Positions 57,377 to 64,000 of a DNA stretch of 64,000 bases are shown piece after piece (position 1 is the stretch's first letter; every line of letters starts with the position of its first letter). Made by a program: the position numbers and the translations under genes. Source of the stretch: Streptomyces acidiscabies (GTDB taxonomy: Bacteria > Actinomycetota > Actinomycetes > Streptomycetales > Streptomycetaceae). The notes under the pieces were generated by a model. That model did no database searches and was not told where the DNA came from. It saw only the letters and a list, made by a program, of their open reading frames with translations. The stretch is taken from contig NZ_JAGJBY010000002.1 in NCBI RefSeq assembly GCF_020010905.1, forward strand, positions 1,860,001-1,924,000, written 5' to 3'.

Positions 57377-58315
57377 GTGAGCAGCGCACCCCCCGCCCCC
57401 CGAGTCATCGCCGTCGTCGGACCGACCGCGGCCGGAAAATCCGATCTCGGGGTCTTCCTGGCCCGTCGGCTGGGCGGTGAGGTCATCAACTCCGACTCCA
57501 TGCAGCTCTACCGGGGGATGGACATCGGTACCGCCAAGCTAACGATCGAGGAGCGCGGCGGAGTTCCCCATCACCTCCTGGACATCTGGGACGTCACCGA
57601 GACCGCCTCCGTCGCCGAGTACCAGCGCCTCGCCCGCGCGCGGATCGACGCCCTGCTCGCCGAGGGGCGCTGGCCGATCCTGGTCGGCGGCTCCGGCCTG
57701 TACGTCCGAGGCGCGGTCGACAACCTGGAGTTCCCCGGCACCGACCCCGAGGTCCGCGCCCGCCTGGAGGAGGAGCTGGCCCTGCGCGGCTCCGGCGCCC
57801 TGCACGCGCGCCTGGCCGCCGCCGACCCCGCCGCCGCGCGCGCGATCCTGCCGGGCAACGGACGCCGCATCGTGCGCGCGCTCGAAGTGATCGAGATCAC
57901 CGGCAAGCCCTTCACCGCGAACCTCCCGGGCCACGACTCGGTGTACGACACCGTCCAGATCGGCGTCGACGTCGCGCGCCCCGAACTCGACGAGCGCATC
58001 GCCCTGAGGGTGGACCGCATGTGGGAGGCGGGACTCGTCGACGAGGTGCGCGCACTGGAGGCGCAGGGGTTGCGCGACGGGCTCACGGCCTCGCGTGCGC
58101 TGGGCTACCAGCAGATCCTCGGGGCGCTCGCCGGGGAGTGCACCGAGGACGAGGCGCGGGCCGAGACCGTCCGCGCCACCAAGCGCTTCGCGCGCCGTCA
58201 GGATTCGTGGTTCAGGCGCGATCCCCGGGTGCACTGGTTGAGTGGGGCCGCGGCGGACCGGGGGGAACTTCCGCGCCTCGCATCGGCGTTGGTCGAACGA
58301 CCGGTCACAGCCTGA
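57377..58315 (+). CDS. miaA: tRNA dimethylallyltransferase MiaA
   Basis: 312 residues. P-loop G15-S22 (GPTAAGKS), then GGEVINSDSMQLYRGMDIGTAK, VPHHLLDIWD, ILVGGSGLYVRG and LTASRALGYQQI, the usual MiaA blocks. It attaches dimethylallyl from DMAPP to N6 of A37 in tRNAs; MiaB then thiomethylates. The start (GTG at 57377) is used because MSSAPPAPRVIAVVG fits the family. Confidence 0.97.
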   Translation: MSSAPPAPRVIAVVGPTAAGKSDLGVFLARRLGGEVINSDSMQLYRGMDIGTAKLTIEERGGVPHHLLDIWDVTETASVAEYQRLARARIDALLAEGRWPILVGGSGLYVRGAVDNLEFPGTDPEVRARLEEELALRGSGALHARLAAADPAAARAILPGNGRRIVRALEVIEITGKPFTANLPGHDSVYDTVQIGVDVARPELDERIALRVDRMWEAGLVDEVRALEAQGLRDGLTASRALGYQQILGALAGECTEDEARAETVRATKRFARRQDSWFRRDPRVHWLSGAAADRGELPRLASALVERPVTA

Positions 58316-58423
58316 TCACGTCATGGCATCGGGACGCCCAGGCCGTCATCCGGGCCTGTCGCGTCGTGCCATCATCGAGCTTCGATCGACCAAGTGGAGT
58401 CCGAGTTGGGAGGGCGCGTGGCG

Positions 58424-59074
58424 ATGGAGGCCGGCCCTCGTGACACCGCACAAGGCACCGAGAACCGCACTCCCCGGCGGGACGAACGGAAGCCGGACGA
58501 CGGCCTCGCGCGCGCGGACGGGTACCTCGCCGAGACCGACGGCCCTCCGCGCCTGATCGACGGCATCCCCCGCCCCGGAGGGCCCGAGGACGACTCCCCC
58601 GGCCCCCGCGACGCGCAGCCGGACGACGGCTTCCAGGAGCCCGCGGACGGCGTCCTCACCTCCGACGGCCCCGACGAGACGCCCGACGGCGTCACGGACG
58701 ACGGACCCGAGCCCGAGGAGATGTTCGCGAGCGGCCCCGAGGTCGAGGTCGAGCTGCGGCCCCAGCGCAGGCTGCGGATCTGGCAGCTCGCCCCGATCGT
58801 CGCCCTGGCCACCGTCGGCTCCCTGATGTTCGCCTTCCCGCTCGCCTTCGACTTCGGCGACAGCGGCGCCGTCGTCGCCATGCTCGGCCTGCTGATCTGC
58901 TCCTGCGCCGCTGGCTGGGGCATGATGGCCGCCCGCCGCGTCGGGTACACGTGGCCGGGCCTGCCCCTGCGGGGCTCAGGCCGCCGCCCGGACTGGCGCG
59001 TCGTCCTCGCGTACGTCGTGCTGGTCGCCGCGGCCGTCGCCCTCGCCGTCGGGCGCGTCGCCCGGCTGCGCTGA
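58424..59074 (+). CDS. hypothetical membrane protein with acidic N-terminal half
   Basis: 216 residues from the ATG at 58424 behind GGGAGGG (GTG 58418 is also possible). The first 110 residues are rich in Asp, Glu, Pro and Gly and look disordered (DDGFQEPADGVLTSDGPDETPDG). Three hydrophobic helices follow (APIVALATVGSLMFAFPLAF; AVVAMLGLLICSCAAGWGMM; VVLAYVVLVAAAVALAVG). No family recognised. It sits between miaA and dapF in the same direction. Confidence 0.75.
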   Translation: MEAGPRDTAQGTENRTPRRDERKPDDGLARADGYLAETDGPPRLIDGIPRPGGPEDDSPGPRDAQPDDGFQEPADGVLTSDGPDETPDGVTDDGPEPEEMFASGPEVEVELRPQRRLRIWQLAPIVALATVGSLMFAFPLAFDFGDSGAVVAMLGLLICSCAAGWGMMAARRVGYTWPGLPLRGSGRRPDWRVVLAYVVLVAAAVALAVGRVARLR

Positions 59075-59141
59075 ACCCCGCGCGGGAGCACCGTCACACG
59101 GTGTGAGCGGGACTGTCGTACCCACGCCGTACGATCGAGGA

Positions 59142-60020
59142 ATGAGCACGCGGATCGCCTTCCTCAAGGGGCACGGGACCGAGAACGACTTCGTGATCGT
59201 CCCGGACCCGGAGAACGCCCTGGACCTCTCGCCCGCCGCCGTGGCCGCCCTGTGCGACCGCCGCGCGGGCATCGGCGGCGACGGACTGCTGCACGTCGTA
59301 CGGTCCGCGGCGCACCCCGAGGCGCGCGCGATGGCGGCCGAGGCGGAGTGGTTCATGGACTACCGCAACGGCGACGGCTCGGTGGCCGAGATGTGCGGCA
59401 ACGGCGTGCGCGTGTTCGCGCGCTACCTTCAGCACGCCGGACACGTCGAGGAGGGCGACCTCGCGATCGCCACGCGCGGGGGCGTCAAGAGCGTCCACAT
59501 CGACAAGGTGGGGGACGTCACGGTCGGCATGGGCCGTGCCCGCCTCCCCGAGGGCGACGTCGAGGTGAGCGTCGGCGGGCGCAGCTGGCCCGCGCGCAAC
59601 GTCAACATGGGCAACCCCCACGCGGTCGCCTTCGTCGACGACCTCGCGCACGCGGGCGACCTGTTCACCGCCCCGCCCGTCAGCCCCGCCTCCGCCTATC
59701 CGCAGGGCGTCAACGTCGAGTTCGTCGTCGACCGGGGCCCCCGGCACGTCGCCCTCAGGGTGCACGAGCGGGGCTCCGGTGAGACCCGCTCGTGCGGCAC
59801 GGGCGCGTGCGCCGTGGCCGTCGCCACCGCGCGCAGGGACGGCGCCGACCCGGCCGTCACCGGCACGCCCGTGACGTACACCGTGGATGTGCCCGGGGGG
59901 CGCCTCGTCATCACCGAACAGCCCGACGGCGAGATCGAGATGACCGGTCCCGCCGTGATTCTCGCCGAAGGGACGATCGATTCCGGGTGGCTGGAAAGTG
60001 CCTCACGGCGCCCGGCGTAG
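59142..60020 (+). CDS. dapF: diaminopimelate epimerase
   Basis: 292 residues from the ATG at 59142 (GAGG nearby). It interconverts LL- and meso-diaminopimelate for peptidoglycan and lysine. Catalytic cysteines are C85 (AEMCGNGVR) and C218 (TRSCGTGAC). GHGTENDFVIV and VNMGNPHAVAFVDD are typical family segments. Streptomyces walls use LL-DAP, so this enzyme mainly serves lysine synthesis. Confidence 0.97.
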   Translation: MSTRIAFLKGHGTENDFVIVPDPENALDLSPAAVAALCDRRAGIGGDGLLHVVRSAAHPEARAMAAEAEWFMDYRNGDGSVAEMCGNGVRVFARYLQHAGHVEEGDLAIATRGGVKSVHIDKVGDVTVGMGRARLPEGDVEVSVGGRSWPARNVNMGNPHAVAFVDDLAHAGDLFTAPPVSPASAYPQGVNVEFVVDRGPRHVALRVHERGSGETRSCGTGACAVAVATARRDGADPAVTGTPVTYTVDVPGGRLVITEQPDGEIEMTGPAVILAEGTIDSGWLESASRRPA

Positions 60021-60308
60021 GGCTTCACATCGCAGGCAGGGGCGGCCCGTCACCGTACGGGTGCGCCCCTGTCGCGCGTCCGGAGGGCAGGAATGCGCGA
60101 CCTGCTCCGGCCACGGTGGCTCGAAACAGTCAACTACCGGAGTGTCGCTCGAATGGGTGATCCGTTTCACGCTCGGCGAGAGGCGGTCAGCCGCACATGG
60201 TGGGCTCGGTAGCATCAAGCACCGGCCCGGACGGGAGACCGAAACCAGTCCCCGAGCCGTGTCCGCCCTGGGGCACTCGTCCGCCGGTCCACGCAGCCGG
60301 AGGTGCCC

Positions 60309-62465
60309 ATGAGTGCGGAGGCGACGAATCCCGCGACCCCAGGCCCGGTGGTGCCCGCCGTCCCCCGACGGCGCAGCCGCCCCCGTATCGACCTGCGCAG
60401 GCTGGGTCGTGCCGCCTTCCTGGGCCCGGCCGGCAGAGGCCGGCTGCCCGACGCGATCGGCCATGTCGTCGAGGCCCATCGCGCCCACCACCCCGAGGCC
60501 GACCTCGAACCGCTGCACCGCGCGTACGTGCTGGCCGAGTCCTCGCACCGCGGCCAGATGCGCAAGAGCGGCGAGCCGTACATCACCCACCCCCTCGCGG
60601 TGACGCTGATCCTCGCCGAACTCGGCGCGGAGACCACGACCCTGACGGCGTCTCTGCTCCACGACACCGTCGAGGACACCGATGTGACGCTCGACCAGGT
60701 CCGGGAACAGTTCGGCGAGGAGGTCCGTTATCTCGTCGACGGCGTCACGAAACTGGAGAAGGTCGACTACGGGGCCGCCGCCGAACCCGAGACCTTCCGC
60801 AAGATGCTGGTGGCCACCGGCAGCGACGTCCGCGTGATGTCGATCAAACTCGCCGACCGGCTGCACAACATGCGCACCCTCGGAGTGATGCGCCCCGAGA
60901 AACAGGCGCGCATCGCGAAGGTCACCCGGGACGTCCTGATCCCGCTCGCCGAACGCCTCGGCGTGCAGGCCCTCAAGACCGAACTGGAGGACCTGGTCTT
61001 CGCGATCCTCCACCCCGAGGAGTACGACCGCACGCGCGAGCTGATCGTCGACAACGCCTCCCGCGCGGACGACCCGCTCGCCGAGATGGCCGACGGCATG
61101 CGCGGCGTCCTGCGCGAGGCCGGCATCCAGGCCGAGATCCACATAAGGCCCCGGCACTTCGTCTCCGTCCACCGCTTCTCCCGCAAGCGCGGGCGTATGC
61201 GCGGCTCGGACTTCGGACGGCTCCTGGTGCTCGTCAACGAGGACGCCGACTGCTACGCCGTCCTGGGTGAACTGCACACCTGCATGACGCCCGTCGTCTC
61301 GGAGTTCAAGGACTTCATCGCCGTACCGAAGTTCAACCTCTACCAGTCGCTGCACACCGCCGTCGCGCGCGAGGACGGCCAGGTCGCCGAGGTGCTCATC
61401 CGCACGCACCGGATGCACAAGGTCGCCGAGGCCGGCGTCGTCGCCCTCGGCAACCCCTACGCGAGCCCGGCGGAGGAGCAGGCCGCGAGCGACGAGCGCA
61501 TCGACCCGACCAAGCCCGGCTGGCTCTCCCGGCTCCTCGACTGGCAGGAGGCCGCGCCCGACCCGGACACGTTCTGGTCGACCCTGCGCGAGGACCTCGC
61601 CCAGGACCGCGAGATCACCGTCTTCCGCCCCGACGGCGGCACGCTCGGCCTGCCCGACGGGGCCACGTGCGTCGACGCCGCCTACGCCCAGTACGGCGAG
61701 GACGCGCACGCCTGCATCGGCGCCCGCGTGAACGGCCGCCTGGCGACCCTCAGCACCGCTCTGCGGGACGGGGACACCGTCCAGCTCCTCATGGGCCAGG
61801 ACCCCGCCTCCGAGCCCTCCAGGGAGTGGCTGGAGCACGCCCACACCCCCGCGGCGCGCATCGCCATCCAGCGGTGGCTGTCCACGCACCCCACAGAGCC
61901 GCGCGGCGCCGCGCGGCAGGCGGAGGAGGGCGAACCCGCCTTCCGGGGGCAGAGCGGCCGTCGTACCGCTGACGGGCCGCTGCCGCATCCGTCGTCCGCC
62001 CCGCGTGCGGGGGGCACGATCTCCGTCGCCGGGCGGCCCGGCGTGGGCGTGCGGCTCGCCGGGTGCTGTACGCCCGTGCCCGCCGACGAGGTCACCGGGT
62101 TCGCCGTACGCGGGGGCGTGGTCACCGTCCACCGCGTCGAGTGCGCCGCCGTCGCGCGCATGCGCGGTGCCGGGCGGCCCGAGGCCGACGTCCACTGGGG
62201 CGACTCCACCGAGTGCCGCGTCACCCTCGTAGCCGAATCGTTCGGCCGCCCCCACCTCCTGGCCGACCTCACCGAGGCGATCGCCCTGGAGGGCGCCGAG
62301 ATCGTCTCCGCCACCGTCGAACCACCGTCCCAGCAGCGTGTCCGCCACACCTACACCCTCGAACTCCCCGATGCGGCCCACTTGCCCGCCCTCATGCGCG
62401 CGATGAGAAACGTTCCTGGGGTGTACGACGTGAGCCGGGCACAGCACCACGCGGGAGCGCACTGA
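60309..62465 (+). CDS. rshA: RelA/SpoT homolog RshA
   Basis: 718 residues from the ATG at 60309, six bases behind GGAGG. Domains: HD hydrolase (about 70-215) with metal ligands H80, H118-D119, D183 and N187 intact; synthetase-like domain (about 275-385); TGS (about 433-495); C-terminal ACT (about 630-715). In the synthetase domain several consensus residues differ: GRFKD reads SEFKD (332), EVQIRT reads EVLIRT (361-366), and AEYGVAAHW reads AEAGVVALG. The hydrolase should therefore dominate. In S. coelicolor the second RelA/SpoT homolog is named rshA (SCO5794 from memory) and lies near dapF. Note that GTG 60303 would add two residues. Confidence 0.94.
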   Translation: MSAEATNPATPGPVVPAVPRRRSRPRIDLRRLGRAAFLGPAGRGRLPDAIGHVVEAHRAHHPEADLEPLHRAYVLAESSHRGQMRKSGEPYITHPLAVTLILAELGAETTTLTASLLHDTVEDTDVTLDQVREQFGEEVRYLVDGVTKLEKVDYGAAAEPETFRKMLVATGSDVRVMSIKLADRLHNMRTLGVMRPEKQARIAKVTRDVLIPLAERLGVQALKTELEDLVFAILHPEEYDRTRELIVDNASRADDPLAEMADGMRGVLREAGIQAEIHIRPRHFVSVHRFSRKRGRMRGSDFGRLLVLVNEDADCYAVLGELHTCMTPVVSEFKDFIAVPKFNLYQSLHTAVAREDGQVAEVLIRTHRMHKVAEAGVVALGNPYASPAEEQAASDERIDPTKPGWLSRLLDWQEAAPDPDTFWSTLREDLAQDREITVFRPDGGTLGLPDGATCVDAAYAQYGEDAHACIGARVNGRLATLSTALRDGDTVQLLMGQDPASEPSREWLEHAHTPAARIAIQRWLSTHPTEPRGAARQAEEGEPAFRGQSGRRTADGPLPHPSSAPRAGGTISVAGRPGVGVRLAGCCTPVPADEVTGFAVRGGVVTVHRVECAAVARMRGAGRPEADVHWGDSTECRVTLVAESFGRPHLLADLTEAIALEGAEIVSATVEPPSQQRVRHTYTLELPDAAHLPALMRAMRNVPGVYDVSRAQHHAGAH

Positions 62466-62611
62466 GGGGCACGCGCGCAGAGGGGCGCCGGGCAACTGCA
62501 CGCGCGCGGGACCCCGTTCCCCGGCAACTCGGCCCCACCCGGGCAACACGTTCGGGTGGGTCGGGCGCGAGTCGGCGTCGGCGGGGGCGTGCGCACTGGT
62601 AGCCGTGGGGC

Positions 62612-64000
62612 ATGCTGCGCAGCCCTCGAACCGAAGCCCCCGAGGCCACCGGTCCCGCGATCGCCGGACCCCGCCCCCGGGACGCCCGCCCGCGTCACCG
62701 CCGTCTCGCGCGGGCGGCCTTCCTCGCCTCCGCGCTCTCCCTGTGCCTCGTCGCCGCGAGCGCGCCCCCCGAGCAACTCGGCGTCGGGGACCGCCTGTTT
62801 CCGAACCTCGGCAACCCCGGGTACGACGTTGCCGCGTACGACCTGGACTTCACGTACCCGGGGAGCAACGACAAGCCCCTGCGCGCGGTGACGACGATCG
62901 ACGCGTGGACGACCGAACGGTTGGAGCGGGTCAACCTGGACTTCGCGCACGGGGACGTCGGGTCGGTCCAGGTCGACGGCGAACCGGCGCACTACGCGCG
63001 CGCGGGCGAGGACCTCGTCGTCACCCCGCGCCGCGCCGTCCCGGCGGGGAGCTGGATGCGGATCACCGTCCGGCACACCAGCGACCCCATGCCTCCCAAG
63101 GACGGCGAGGGCGGCTGGGTGCGCACCGCGGACGGGCTCGCCATGGCGAACCAGGCGGACGTCGGCCACCTGGTGTTCCCCTGCAACGACCACCCCTCGG
63201 ACAAGGCGATGTTCACCATCAGGGTGACCGCCCCCGACGGATACACGGCCGTCGCGAACGGTCTGCCCACCGGCGTCGACCGCGCGCGCGGGACGACGAC
63301 GTGGACGTACCGCACCCAGCACCCCATGGCGACCGAGCTGACCCAGGTCTCCATCGGCCGCTCGACCGTCCTGCACCGTGATGGACCGCACGGCCTGCCC
63401 GTACGGGACGTCGTCCCCACCGCGGACCGTGCCGCCCTGGAGCCGTGGCTGGCGAAGACACCGGACCAGATCTCCTGGATGGAGTCGAAGGTCGGGCCGT
63501 ACCCGTTCGAGACGTACGGGCTGCTCATGGCGAGCGCCAGCACCGGGTTCGAGCTGGAGACGCAGACCCTGTCGCTGTTCGAGAAGGACCTGTTCACCGA
63601 ACCCGGCTACCCCGCCTGGTACGTCGAGTCGATCATGGTCCACGAACTGTCGCACCAGTGGTTCGGCGACAGCGTCTCCCCGCGCACCTGGTCCGACCTG
63701 TGGCTCAACGAGGGGCACGCCACCTGGTACGAGGCCCTGTACGCGCAGGAGAAGGCGGGCCGCACGCTGGAGGCCCGCATGAAGGCCGCGTACGGCGCGT
63801 CCGACCGCTGGCGCGCGGCCGGCGGCCCGCCCGCCCTCCCCAAGGGCCCCGAGGCCGGCCAGAAGATCAGCATCTTCCGCCCCGTCGTCTACGACGGCGC
63901 AGCCCTCGTCCTGTTCGCGCTGCGCGAGACCATCGGCCGCCCCGCGTTCGAGCGCCTGGAGCGCGCGTGGGTGACCGAGAACCACGACGGCGTCGCGAGC
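62612..64000 (+). CDS. M1-family metallopeptidase, partial (3' end outside window)
   Basis: 463 residues are present and the frame is open at the right edge. An N-terminal signal-like helix (RRLARAAFLASALSLCLVAAS, about 29-49) implies export. The gluzincin site is complete: H344-E345-x2-H348 (HELSHQWFGD) and third ligand E367 (LWLNEGHATW). The usual GxMEN motif reads GFELETQ, as in several actinobacterial M1 enzymes. M1 aminopeptidases trim N-terminal residues from peptides. Confidence 0.93.
   Translation, partial: MLRSPRTEAPEATGPAIAGPRPRDARPRHRRLARAAFLASALSLCLVAASAPPEQLGVGDRLFPNLGNPGYDVAAYDLDFTYPGSNDKPLRAVTTIDAWTTERLERVNLDFAHGDVGSVQVDGEPAHYARAGEDLVVTPRRAVPAGSWMRITVRHTSDPMPPKDGEGGWVRTADGLAMANQADVGHLVFPCNDHPSDKAMFTIRVTAPDGYTAVANGLPTGVDRARGTTTWTYRTQHPMATELTQVSIGRSTVLHRDGPHGLPVRDVVPTADRAALEPWLAKTPDQISWMESKVGPYPFETYGLLMASASTGFELETQTLSLFEKDLFTEPGYPAWYVESIMVHELSHQWFGDSVSPRTWSDLWLNEGHATWYEALYAQEKAGRTLEARMKAAYGASDRWRAAGGPPALPKGPEAGQKISIFRPVVYDGAALVLFALRETIGRPAFERLERAWVTENHDGVAS

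Noticed and set aside
62351..63985. A 544-codon minus-strand frame
   Set aside because: It is antisense to the M1 peptidase with its complete HExxH-x18-E site.

Overview
The window is high-GC DNA (roughly 72% by eye) with Streptomyces gene content and order. From memory, the order osaC-osaA-osaB-ftsK, rimO-pgsA-cinA-clgR-dps, recA-recX, gluABCD, miaB, miaA, dapF and rshA matches the S. coelicolor stretch around SCO5746-SCO5795, so this is a conserved core-chromosome segment of a Streptomyces species. I see no prophage, integrative element, insertion sequence or CRISPR array.

Layout. 1-2.7 kb: the 3' half of a 23S rRNA gene, 5S rRNA, a strong terminator, a shrunken DegT-type aminotransferase relative and tRNA-Thr(GGT). 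2.7-12.2 kb: the osmotic stress locus, with osaC (anti-sigma-like kinase/PP2C phosphatase) divergent from osaA (giant soluble hybrid histidine kinase with a ten-unit HAMP array) and osaB (response regulator without a DNA-binding domain). 12.3-20.4 kb: ftsK, a RodZ-like protein, the coupled rimO-pgsA-cinA genes, clgR and a Dps ferritin. 20.4-30.1 kb: a very G-rich stretch, then on the minus strand a short-chain dehydrogenase, a Nei/Fpg glycosylase, an Lhr helicase and a toroid-fold protein, followed by a DUF3046 protein and an AI-2E family membrane protein. 30.2-35.4 kb: recA-recX under a LexA-like box, then an FtsX-type permease with no ATPase beside it. 35.5-38.4 kb: cysteine dioxygenase and rhodanese preceded by a three-cysteine leader peptide, and a flavin monooxygenase. 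38.5-41.9 kb: the gluABCD glutamate importer. 42.2-51.5 kb: two two-component systems (OmpR and NarL types), a TAXI-type binding protein, a MazG-like pyrophosphohydrolase, an unknown lipoprotein and a CPA2 antiporter with its RCK_C partner. 51.5-64 kb: an LLM flavin oxidoreductase divergent from a MarR regulator, a DsbA-like protein behind a perfect palindrome, miaB, miaA, dapF, rshA and the start of an M1 aminopeptidase.

How it works together. Much of the window concerns stress sensing and housekeeping: osmotic signalling to SigB (osa genes), proteolysis control (clgR), DNA protection and repair (dps, nei, lhr, recAX), tRNA and ribosome modification (rimO, miaA, miaB) and (p)ppGpp turnover (rshA). 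Two small regulatory modules seem under-described: the cysteine-codon leader before cysteine dioxygenase, and the palindromes around the LLM/MarR/DsbA cluster, one of which shares an 11-13 base core with the cysteine dioxygenase upstream region. All functional statements come from reading the sequence plus recalled family knowledge; no searches were run.
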